From: Medakamo hakoo
Lineage: Eukaryota > Chlorophyta > Trebouxiophyceae > Coccomyxaceae
Reading direction: 5' to 3'
Assembly (NCBI GenBank): GCA_026636295.1
Contig: CP089458.1
Span: 496,001-560,000, forward strand
DNA length: 64,000 nt
Below the pieces are notes generated by a model, which worked only from the letters and a program-made list of their open reading frames with translations, did not search any database and had not been told where the DNA came from. The position numbers and the translations under genes are program-made. Each line of letters starts with the position of its first letter. Position 1 is the first letter of the stretch. Positions 38,942-49,728 of this stretch are shown here, piece by piece.

Positions 38942-40314
38942 ATGGCTCCGCCGCCCGCCAAGCAACCGGCGCCCGGGCCGTGCTCACCCGCGACCATCGC
39001 CGGCACCTTCCTCGCGGGGGCCAACCTGCCCTGGATCAACTACGGCTGGGATTACGGGCCGTGCGAGTGGGGGCACGGCTACAAGCCCGAGGCGTTTGAC
39101 CGCGCGTTCAGGGACTTGGCGTCCCGCGGCGCCAACTGCGTGCGGCTGTGGGTGTTTGGCGACGGGCGCGCGCAGCCGAGCATGGACCCCAAAAACCGCA
39201 ACCTGACGGTCGGCCTGGACCCGCTCTTCTACAAGGACTTTGACGACATGCTGGCCAAGGCCGCGGCCGCGGGCATCAAGCTCATGCCCGTCCTGTGGGA
39301 CTTCATCGCCATGAACGCGCCGGGCAAGGGCGACAAGCCGACGCGCACCCAGGGGCTGCGGGGGCCCATGTTCACCGACCCGGACCTGGCGAACGCGTTC
39401 ATGGAGCGGGCGCTGCGGCCGCTGGTGACGCGGTGCGTTTGTTGTGCATGGGTGGGAGGGGCGGTGCCCCGCGGCGCGGCGCGGCGCGGCACGGACGCCC
39501 AGGGCTGCGGCCGCGGACTTGTGTGCGTGTCTGGCTTTCCATTCATCCACGCCTCCCCGTCCCGCCCACATTTGCCTCTCCCCCCCCCCTCTCACTCTCA
39601 CCCCGCCCGCCGCCACACCTCATCCAACCACACCTCAGGTACGCCGGCCACCCGGCCATCCTGGCCTGGGACATTTTCAACGAGCCCGAATGGTGCGTGG
39701 CGGACACAAAGGAAGCGACGACGGCCCAGAAACTGCCCGCGGCCGCGCTGCAGGCTTTCATTGGGCGCGCCGCGTCCATCATCCACGCCGCCGGCGGGGG
39801 CGCGCTGGCCACCGTGGGCTCTGCGTCCGTCAAGTGGTCCTGGGAAGCGGCCGCCACCCGTCCGTCCTGGTGCATGGACCTGTGGGGCGACGCCGCGCTC
39901 GTGGCGTCCAACAACGGCGACCCGGCCGCGTTCCTCGACTTTGGCCAGACGCACTACTACCCGTGGATGCAAGCCGAAATCGACCCCTTTGCCAACCCCG
40001 CGACCACGTACTGCCCCGACCCGGCGCGCAAGCCCCTGGTCATCGGGGAAGCCCAGGCCAACCTGCTGAAACAGTACAGCGCCGCCGCGCTCGCGCGCAA
40101 CGCGCACGCCCAGGGCTATGCGGGGCTGCTGTACTGGTCGTACGCGTCCGTGGACGAAAAGGGTGGGTGGGACGATTTCGCCCGGTGCGTCGGCTGCGCG
40201 GCTGGCCCGCCGCCGCCCGACCCGGAAGCGGACGGCGCGTCCATCCCGCACTCTGTCCGCCCGCCGCCGCCGCCCGGCGAGAAACCGAAACGCCGCTTCT
40301 TCTTCGGTTTTTAG
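38942..40314 (+). CDS. Glycoside hydrolase family 5-like (mannanase/glucanase type)
   Basis: Two exons (38942-39432, 39639-40314) give 388 residues. The GH5 TIM-barrel pattern is clear: FLAGANLPWINYGWDYG, then NCVRLWVFGDGR, KLMPVLWDFIAM, AILAWDIFNEPEW with the acid/base E179, WMQAEIDPFAN, and VIGEAQAN with the probable nucleophile E301. YWSYAS follows near the C-terminus. Such enzymes cut beta-mannan or beta-glucan. I see no signal peptide or membrane segment; the protein starts MAPPPAKQPAPG and ends in a Pro-rich basic tail (PKRRFFFGF), so it may act inside the cell. Exact substrate cannot be told. Confidence 0.85.
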
Positions 40315-40482
40315 GGTGAGCGCCGCCTTCTCCCCCCCCCCCTGTTTGTGGGAGAGAGGCTGCGGACTGGATGGGGGCGGGTGTCTGTGGGGACGCGAGA
40401 GGTGCCATGGCGCGCGGGGACGGAGCGAGAGAGGAGAGAGGAGTTTTTGTGTGTGTGGAGGCTGGAAGGTTGGTTTTTTTTT

Positions 40483-41157
40483 TCACTGCCACCCGCCTCC
40501 ACCGCCGCCCGCCGGCCCGCCCGCCCGCCGCCCACCACCTGTCCCTGCACTCAAGGCCGCCACCGCGGCGGCGTGCGCGTTTTCATAGTCCGCGCCCGTC
40601 ACGGCCACGGGCGGGCCACCGCCGCCACCGCCAGGCGCGCCACCGCCGCCACCGCCACCACCACCACCACCACCACCACCACCACCGCCGCCCGCGGTTG
40701 AGGCCACGCCGCCGCCGCCGTACACACCACCGCCGCCTTGGTACCCGCTCCCCGACACGACGACCGCACCCTCACCGGGCGGCCCGCCCGGCGCGATCGT
40801 CCAGTCCCACGCCCGCTCCCCCAGCTGGCGCAGGGACAGGTCGAGGTGCTTGCGGCTGACGGACACGCGCAGGACGTTGAACCCCCCAGAATAAATGGCG
40901 TGCCCGTCCAGTGCGGCGGCCGCTGCGCCGGCCGACTCCCGGTTGGGGAACTGGACGAGCGCGTTGGTGATGCCGCCCCGGTCAAAGACCAGGACCTTCT
41001 GGACGGTGCCGTAGGGCGAGAACACGGCGTGCAGCGCCGCGGCAGAGACGGGGTAGGCCGCGTTTTCAAAGTTGCACTGCAGCACGTTGCCCGGCCCCGA
41101 CGGCGGCACGGCGGCCGGGTTGGTGGATTGGGCGTGCGCGTAGGCTGCGTCCGCCAT
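40483..41157 (-). CDS. PTB-like RRM RNA-binding protein
   Basis: Single exon of 224 residues starting at ATG 41157. One RRM lies at about 24-110: NVLQCNFENAAYPVSAAALH, then FSPYGTVQKVLVF, ALVQFPNRESAGAAAAALDG and NVLRVSVSRKHLDLSL. The spacing and the IYSGG loop match RRM2 of polypyrimidine-tract-binding proteins and hnRNP L. The C-terminal half is a Gly-rich tract (encoded by a CCACCA-type repeat at 40645-40688) ending in GGWQ. PTB proteins regulate splicing and mRNA stability. This one has a single RRM where typical PTBs have three or four. It is head to head with ATP synthase beta, 190 bp between starts. Confidence 0.82.
   Translation of the reverse strand: MADAAYAHAQSTNPAAVPPSGPGNVLQCNFENAAYPVSAAALHAVFSPYGTVQKVLVFDRGGITNALVQFPNRESAGAAAAALDGHAIYSGGFNVLRVSVSRKHLDLSLRQLGERAWDWTIAPGGPPGEGAVVVSGSGYQGGGGVYGGGGVASTAGGGGGGGGGGGGGGGGGGAPGGGGGGPPVAVTGADYENAHAAAVAALSAGTGGGRRAGGPAGGGGGGWQ
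40645..40688. repeat. (CCA/CCG)n tract encoding poly-Gly
   Basis: A run of CCACCG and CCACCA units lies in the PTB-like gene; read on the minus strand it gives a Gly run of about 18 residues. Confidence 0.9.
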
Positions 41158-41347
41158 GGGGTTTGGTGGGAGAGTGTGCGCGGCGGCCCCGCTTCTCCAC
41201 GGGAGAGGAGGGCCCGCGAAACACGGGGAAACACAGGAATGGGGGGCGAGCGAGCGAGCGAGGGGGGGCCGGTGTCGCCCAGAACCGAGTTCACACTCAA
41301 AGCGCGAGGGCCCGCGCCTGTCTCGAAGTCCTCTCCAGCAACAACCA

Positions 41348-43843
<2,496 letters not shown>

Positions 43844-44277
43844 GAGCACATGGTGTCGTGAGGTGGGGGGCGGGTGCGAGTGTTTGGAGGGGGGGTGGGG
43901 TGAGGGAGTGAGGGCGTGAGAGGGCAACGCGCGCGTGCGTGAGCAACCCCGCGCGCCCGCACGAAAAGAAAAAACATGGGATGATGGGGGGAGGGGGTGC
44001 GGGTGCGGTGCGGGGTCGGCGCGCGCCTGCGTGCGGGAGGGGGAGAGACTGCACGGGTGAAATCTGCCGACGTCTTTCCTTTCTTTCTAAAGCGCTGCGT
44101 GTGTGCGGGCCTCGCCGCCAAACCTGGCGTGGCTGTGTGTGTGTGTGCGTGTGGGGGAGCGGAGGTTTTTTTGTGAGATCGAGATGGACGGAGTTCCGAG
44201 ATGGATGGGAGAGGGGGGGCCAGGCCCATTGCTTTGTTCCACGCGTGCCATCCCACCGCTGCCCGCCGCCGCGCTCC
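43844..44277. other. Intergenic: ATP2 3' region
   Basis: This 434-bp stretch has long G/T-rich runs (43856-43920 and 44130-44170), an A-run near 43965 and a T-run near 44165. I see no gene. The second half may hold the promoter of the next gene. Confidence 0.45.
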
Positions 44278-44862
44278 ATGCCCTGCCACCCGTGCGCCAG
44301 ACGAGCCGTGACCTCTGCTCTCTGCTGCCTTGTTCTGTGGGCCGGCGCGCCTCCAGCCATGGCGGCGGAGGCCGTCAACGCGCCGCCCGCCGCGGCTACC
44401 TTGCTCTTCCTCGGCTCGTCAGCCCGCGTCGACCGGGCCGCCGACTCGGCCGGCGCCGTCCGCCTCACACTCGAGGGCGCCTCCCCCGCTGTCGCTTCAC
44501 TACCGCCCAGCAACGGCTCGTCGTCCGCCGGGCATGCGACGCCGCTCATTCAGAAGGCCGGCCCCGCGCTCGCAGCCGTGCCTGAGGGCGCGCCGGTCGT
44601 GCTAATCCTCACGACGGCCGACGGCGCGCAGCGGTCGCTGGTGGCGCGGACGACGGCGGCGCCGCAATGGTTGGATGACGGCAAGGCTGTGGCGGTTGAT
44701 GCAGAGCTTGTCGGCAGCCCGGCGGGCGTGAGCTTGGGGAGGGGGGCGGCCGCCGCGCACGTGGCCGCGCCGGGCGGGCTGACGCCGACCAACCTGCCGT
44801 CGCGGCTGGAGAGTGCGCCGGGCGCGGGCGCGGCGCTGATGGTTGACGTGCGGATTGTGTGA
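44278..44862 (+). CDS. Orphan protein with putative signal peptide
   Basis: Single exon of 194 residues. The start at 44278 is chosen because the first ~30 residues make a signal peptide: basic MPCHPCARRAV, hydrophobic TSALCCLVLWAGAPP, then AMA before the mature part. The rest is Ala/Gly/Val-rich with beta-strand-like segments (AATLLFLGSS, VVLILTTADGAQRSLVARTT, ALMVDVRIV). I recognise no domain. The gene is supported mainly by its signal-peptide-like start and continuous frame in the expected intergenic place. A smaller version could start at the ATG near 44359. Confidence 0.45.
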   Translation: MPCHPCARRAVTSALCCLVLWAGAPPAMAAEAVNAPPAAATLLFLGSSARVDRAADSAGAVRLTLEGASPAVASLPPSNGSSSAGHATPLIQKAGPALAAVPEGAPVVLILTTADGAQRSLVARTTAAPQWLDDGKAVAVDAELVGSPAGVSLGRGAAAAHVAAPGGLTPTNLPSRLESAPGAGAALMVDVRIV

Positions 44863-45244
44863 AAAGTCACGACGGCAGTGTGTTGTTGTGTTGCACGCCC
44901 CCGGTCGGGAGGGGGGGGGGGGGAGGCAAAGCTATCCCGCGCCGCTGCGCCCGCAGCCGACCCGCCGACCCGCCCGGCTGGCCCCACCGACCCGCCACCC
45001 CGCCCTCCCCTCCTGTCTCACGTCGTCCTGATCGCCGCCTCACTATTAAAACACCGTCGCCCAGCACGCCTGCCATAAAATGAGGCGTGCTGCGCGCGCG
45101 TGCTTGCATTGCCGTGCGGCGCGCGGCTGCGGCGTGGGTCGCGGGGAAACCACCACCGCCCGCCTCGCCTCGCGCCCGCCCGCGGCGGTCTCTCTCGTCC
45201 CCTCCCTCTCTCTACCACCACCCCCTCCCCCACCCACCCCCACC
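44863..45244. other. Convergent intergenic region
   Basis: This 382-bp stretch lies between two stop codons. It has a poly-G run (44912-44924), and an AT-richer patch near 45045-45080. The side near 45200-45244 is C/A-rich, as expected for the complement of a G/T-rich 3' region of the minus gene. I see no gene. Confidence 0.45.
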
Positions 45245-46169
45245 TCACATCAGCGCAAAGGCATAACTGAACACCTGCGTCGCGTTGTCGTAATTGATCT
45301 TCACCTGGCCGCGCGCGCCCACAAACGCGCCGACGCCGCCGGTCACGGCCAGCTGCAGCTCGTCCTTCAGGATGGCGCCGGACGGGACCATGGGGTACCG
45401 CTCCGCGCCCGTGATCTCCAGGTCGTCGGTGTCGGCCGTGTCAATGCCCGCCTTGAGCGCCGCCGCCCGCCGCAGGTTCAAGTGCTTGCTGCCCGTGTAG
45501 TTTTTGTTGAAGCCGACCTCGATAAAGACCTGGCGCATCTCGGTGAGGCTCGACGGGTCCTGCTCAATGACGAGGGCGGACAGCTCGAAAAAGCCGATGG
45601 GCGGCCCCGTCGCGGCCGGCGTGTCGAACAAGTTGCCAAAGGCGAACACTCCGTTGCCGATGGGCGGCGAGGTGGAAAGGACGAGCTGCCTGCCCAGGTT
45701 GCGGGTGTAGACGGTGAATTTATGGATTTTGAGGGCGTCGGCCGCAAATTCGACGGCCTTCTCCAGGCCCAGGGCCTCCTGTTTGATGTCGTCTTTTTTG
45801 GCGAGCAGGTCGGCGATGGCGTCGGTCTTGTTGGTGGGCGGCGCGGCCTGTCGGGATGGAGGGGTAAAGGTTCAGGCCGTGGTGCGCGTGTTGCTTTTTT
45901 TATCGTTTTTTTTTCGTCCTCCGCCAAGCGCTGTAACAGACAGGCCTGTCTTTCCAGTCTCCACCAGGGACCACCGCACTCATAGTGCTTGTGGTCGACG
46001 GTGTGTTGGCTTGGATTGAGATGGCCGGTGAGCGTTGTGGGCTGACTGTTGTTTCATATCGCCGCGACGCGACGCATGCCGCGCCTTTGTTTTTCCTCTC
46101 ACTCACACACACACGCACCTGGGCCGTGCCCAAGGCCGCCAGCAGCAGCACGCAAACGGACAGCTTCAT
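45245..46169 (-). CDS. Secreted dirigent/allene-oxide-cyclase-like barrel protein
   Basis: Two exons in order (46119-46169, 45245-45847) give 217 residues. Exon 1 is a signal peptide (MKLSVCVLLLAALGTAQ). The mature part starts AAPPTNKTDAIADLL and becomes strand-rich: FTVYTRNLGRQLVLS, NGVFAFGNLFDTP, and late LQLAVTGGVGAFVGARGQVK followed by INYDNATQVFSYAFALM. The 'TGG-G-F-GARG-V' block is shared by dirigent proteins and allene oxide cyclases, which have the same 8-stranded barrel. A signal peptide argues for a secreted dirigent-like role. Catalytic residues cannot be assigned. The intron (271 bp) falls exactly after the signal peptide. Confidence 0.55.
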
Positions 46170-46408
46170 GGCGTGGTGTGGTGTGTGAGGCGGTGGCGTG
46201 CGTGGGCGGGCCAGTGAAAAAAGCCGCGGCTGCGCGAGGGAAAATAAGTGCAGATGTGCGCGCGCGTGTTGATAGACAGGCGACGGACGGGCAGCCTCTC
46301 AACCCTTCCCTCCGGTTCAGGGAGCGACAGGAATAAAAACAAACGGACGCGGCACGCCCACACACAGACTCTCCTTACATACCCCCCCCCCCCGCTCCAC
46401 GCACCCTC

Positions 46409-47653
46409 TCAAGCAATGCCGGCCTCCACGCACAGCGCCTTCATCGCCGCCCCCATCTGGGCCGGGCTCTTCACGACCGTCACGCCCGCCGCTTCCAGGG
46501 CCGCAATCTTGCTGGCCGCCGTGCCCTGGCCGCCCGCCACAATGGCGCCCGCGTGGCCCATGCGGCGGCCGGGAGGCGCGGTCACGCCCGCGATGAACGC
46601 CACGACCGGCTTGGTCGTCCCGCTGGCCGCCAGAAAAGCGGCGGCCTCTTCCTCGGCCGTCCCGCCGATCTCGCCAATCAAAATAATCGCCTCCGTCTGC
46701 GGGTCGGCCACGAACCGGGCCAGGCAGTCGACAAAGTCGGTGCCGTTGAAGGGGTCGCCCCCAATGCCGACGACCGTGGACTGGCCCAGGCCCGCGGCGG
46801 TCGTCTGGAACACGGCCTCGTACGTGAGCGTGCCCGACCGGGACACGATCCCCACCTTGCCGGGGCTGTGGATGTAGCCGGGCATGATGCCGATCTTGCA
46901 GGCGCCCGGCTTGATGATGCCCGGGCAGTTGGGGCCGATGAGCCGGGTGCGGCCGCCGTGCTCGTCGGCCAGCGCCCGCTTGACGCGCACCATGTCGTGC
47001 TGGGGAATGCCTTCCGTGATGGCGACGACCAGGGGCAGCCCGGCGGCGGCGGCCTCCAGGATGGCGGCGGCCGCGAACGGCGGCGGCACGAAGATGGCGG
47101 ACGCGGTCGCGCCCGTGGCCGCCACGGCGTCGGCCACGGTGTCGAAGACGGGCACGCCCAGGTGGGACGTCCCGCCCTTGCCGGGCGTGACGCCGCCCAC
47201 GACCTTGGTGCCGTACTCGATGGCCGCCGCCGTGTGGAACGACCCGTTTTTGCCGGTGATGCCCTGGGTGATGACGGTCGTCGTCTCGTCTACAAAGACG
47301 GCGGGCGTGTGGGTCGCCTGGGGCGGGGTGGGGAGGGGAGGGGGAGTGGTTGAGCGATGAGCGCGCCGCGCGCGTGTGCTGTGTCCCCTGCGCCGCCCGC
47401 GCCTCATCCCTCATTTCCCCCTCTGTCCTTCCTTCACCTCTGTCTGTAGCCCGCGGCGGGTCAGGGTCAGCGCGGGGGCGCGGCGGCTGTGGAGTGGGTC
47501 GTGGGGAGGGGTGGAGCGTGGGGGAAAGGAGCGAGCGGGGCATTCGTTCGGCCGATGGGTCGTTGCCGTGCCTCTTCCTCCGCGCTCGCTCCCCTCTCCC
47601 TCCACCTCCCTCTGCGCAGCTCACCGTAGCTCGCCAGCCAGGGCGCGCAGCAT
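46409..47653 (-). CDS. SUCLG1: Succinyl-CoA ligase, alpha subunit (mitochondrial)
   Basis: This subunit binds CoA and carries the phospho-His of the TCA-cycle ligase. Three exons in order (47625-47653, 47438-47486, 46409-47317) give 328 residues. Exons 1 and 2 form a short mitochondrial presequence ([11 protein letters not shown] then [13 protein letters not shown]). The mature protein shows [14 protein letters not shown] for CoA binding, [52 protein letters not shown], and [11 protein letters not shown] with the phosphorylated His. It covers the whole family length. Thioredoxin y starts 175 bp away on the opposite strand. Confidence 0.95.
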
Positions 47654-47828
47654 GGCGGGCAAAGGACGAGAGAGGGGCGTTGCGGGTGCAAGACACGAAA
47701 AAAACACAGCGCCGTCGCGCGCGCTGCCTCTCGCGCGTCTCTGCTGTGGGCTGCGGCTCGCCCACACGCCTTCACAGACGCGTCGTAAACAGGGGGCGGC
47801 AGCAGCACACCACACTCGGACACCCCCC

Positions 47829-48513
47829 ATGCCCGCCCGCCCCGCCTGCTGCTCCGGCAGGACCAGCGGCCAAGTCTCTACGTCCCAGCCCGCCGCCGTG
47901 GCTGCTGCGTGTTCACACGGCAGGAGTGGGAGCCCTGCGCTCGCGGCCCGGCCTAGGCATGCGCCGCTCCACCACCGCCGCGCCGCGCCGCCACCCACGC
48001 GCACGCCGCGGGGCCCTCCGCCTGTGGCCGCAGTGAAGAAGACGTTCACGTCCTTTGACGACATGATCGCCCAGGTGCGGCCAATTCGGGGAGATGGGGA
48101 ACGACGAGAGGAACGAACAAAACACACGGCCCACCTCGCCCGTCTCCCACCCCCTCCACCTCCCCGCCTCCCATCCCCGCCCCACCACCTCACCACACCA
48201 CACGCGCCAGTCCTCCGTCCCCGTCCTGATCGACTTCCACGCCACCTGGTGCGGGCCCTGCAGGCTCATGTCCGAGTCCGTCGCGGCCGCCGCCAAGGAG
48301 CTCGGCCCGGACACCGTGACGGTCGTCAAGATCGACACGGACGCGTACCCGGCCCTGGCCTCCCGCTTCCGCGTCTCCGCCCTGCCCACGCTCGTCCTGT
48401 TCCGGGGCGGGTCGCCGGTGGACCGGGTGGAGGGGTACCTGGCGCCCGGCGCACTGGCGGACCGCGTGCGCTACTACTGCAAAGGCCTGGACGCGAAATT
48501 CGGGCGGCGGTAG
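47829..48513 (+). CDS. TRXy: Thioredoxin y (plastid)
   Basis: Two exons (47829-48074, 48211-48513) give 182 residues. About 65 residues form an Arg/Ser/Ala-rich transit peptide. The thioredoxin domain begins KKTFTSFDDMIAQ, has the redox site WCGPC with Cys 96 and 99, and continues VVKIDTDAYPALA, FRVSALPTLVLFRGG and VEGYLAPGAL. The TFxSFDDM start and KIDTDxYP block are those of type y thioredoxins, which reduce plastid peroxiredoxin Q and methionine sulfoxide reductases. The domain has a short C-terminal tail (CKGLDAKFGRR) with an additional Cys. Head to head with succinyl-CoA ligase alpha. Confidence 0.88.
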
Positions 48514-48710
48514 ATGGGGAAGGGAAAGGACTGATGGGGGGGGGGGGGGGGGAGGGGGGGGGAGAGCTTTGACTTGCCCCGCGGAGAGCTGGCCTGCCAC
48601 TTGCCTGCCCGCCTCTCTTGCTGGCTCTGCGTTTCGAGGAGGGAGAGGCGGGAGGGGGCGCGGCCGGGCCACCTTTCTCTGCCTGCCTCCCTCGCGCGCG
48701 CGAAGATTTT

Positions 48711-48736
48711 GATGGATGGATGGATGGATGGATGGA
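48711..48736. repeat. (GATG)n tetranucleotide repeat
   Basis: About six tandem GATG units lie in the convergent region downstream of TRXy. Confidence 0.9.
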
Positions 48737-48783
48737 GGTTTTTGACCGGAAAAAAAAAACTAACGTTGCTTGCAGCGCGCTCT

Positions 48784-48832
48784 CCTCCTTGCTCTCAAGT
48801 GGTGTGTGTCGACACCACTGAGAGCAAGGAGG
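48784..48832. other. Long near-perfect hairpin (possible RNA or terminator)
   Basis: The arm 48784-48805 is the reverse complement of 48812-48832 except for one extra A near the middle of the left arm, giving a 21-bp stem with a 6-nt loop (48806-48811). It is far longer than other inverted repeats I noticed in this window. It sits between two convergent genes. It could be a small-RNA precursor, a 3'-end element or a relic of an inverted duplication. Confidence 0.65.
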
Positions 48833-48910
48833 ACTGTGCGTGCGTGGCGTGTGAAAATTTTGGTGTCGTTTTCGTCGACAAAGGGTGTAGGGCCGTGGGG
48901 ACGGACGGGC

Positions 48911-48950
48911 AGGCGGGCGGGCGGGCGGGCGGGCGGGCGGGCGGGCGGGC
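48911..48950. repeat. (GGGC)n repeat
   Basis: About ten tandem GGGC units occur, a potential G-quadruplex tract, 80 bp beyond the hairpin. Confidence 0.9.
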
Positions 48951-49082
48951 CATGCAACCAACCAAAACCTCGGGACCAGCGCGAGGATGGAAAAAAAAAC
49001 AAAGCGGACGGCTCCGTCGTGTCGTCGACGCCCCCATCTCTAGCAGATCTAACACACACCCGACGCACACGCAAGCACTCAC

Positions 49083-49493
49083 TCACTTCTCTTCCTCCGC
49101 GCCCTCCGGCACCGGCGTCCCGCTGCCGCCCGGCGTCGGCCCGGCGGTCGTGTCTCCACCACGACCGCCGCCGCTACCGCCGGCCGCCGCCCCTCCACCA
49201 CCTCCACCCTCACCTCCACCTCCGTCTGCGGCGCCGATGACCACCCGGGTCGGCTTGACAATGGTCGGGTCGTGCACTGGCTCCAGGTTCGGGAAGCGAG
49301 GGTGGGTGCACTCCGTCGCGTCTGCCCGCTCGCCCGTCGGCGCCCAGCGCAGGGCAAGCATGCGTTTAGCCCGCTTAATCCCCGGCGCGGGGCCCCAGGC
49401 CAACGCCCACGTCCGGACAGGGTCGTTCTGGCCGCCTGTGGCGGCGTCGGTCGCACTGCGCGGGCCGCGCTCCCGGGCGGCGCGGGTCGTCAT
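49083..49493 (-). CDS. Small basic-then-glycine-rich protein, BCL7-like (tentative)
   Basis: Single exon of 136 residues from ATG 49493. The N-terminal half is conserved-looking: RTWALAWGPAPGIKRAKRM, then LALRWAPTGE, then HPRFPNLEPVHDPTIV. The Trp spacing and the RWxP ending recall the N-terminal segment of BCL7 proteins (Trp-x3-Trp ... Lys-Trp-Val-Pro), chromatin-remodeller subunits, but the likeness is short. The C-terminal half is Gly/Ala/Pro-rich and ends PEGAEEEK. No signal peptide or membrane segment is present. I regard the gene as probably real and its family as unproven. Confidence 0.4.
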   Translation of the reverse strand: MTTRAARERGPRSATDAATGGQNDPVRTWALAWGPAPGIKRAKRMLALRWAPTGERADATECTHPRFPNLEPVHDPTIVKPTRVVIGAADGGGGEGGGGGGAAAGGSGGGRGGDTTAGPTPGGSGTPVPEGAEEEK

Positions 49494-49728
49494 TTTGCGT
49501 TCGCGGGGCCGGCGGACCGATTTTTTTCGGCGTCCCCAAAAAAAGGCCGCGACGCGCACGGCCTCGCCTCGACGTGCGGCGTGCGCTCACAGCAGCGCAG
49601 AGAGCGTGGGCGCGCAGCGGTCGAAGGAGCGCGTGTGCTTCGGCTCGTTTTGCGCGGCCTGAGATGAGCGTTTTGGCCAGGCGAATGCGAAGTCTGCGCC
49701 GCCTCTCGCTCGGTCCATCGCATTTCGT

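Larger units (their letters stand above)
48514..49082. other. Convergent intergenic region rich in simple repeats, with a hairpin
   Basis: This 569-bp stretch lies between the stop codons of TRXy and the minus gene at 49083. It holds a poly-G run (48536-48560), a (GATG)n tract (48711-48736), a 21-bp hairpin (48784-48832) and a (GGGC)n tract (48911-48950). I see no protein gene. Confidence 0.6.

Noticed and set aside
48911-48950. GGGC repeat as telomere-like or CRISPR repeat
   Set aside because: The unit is 4 bp, there are no spacers, and it does not match a telomere motif. It is a simple repeat.
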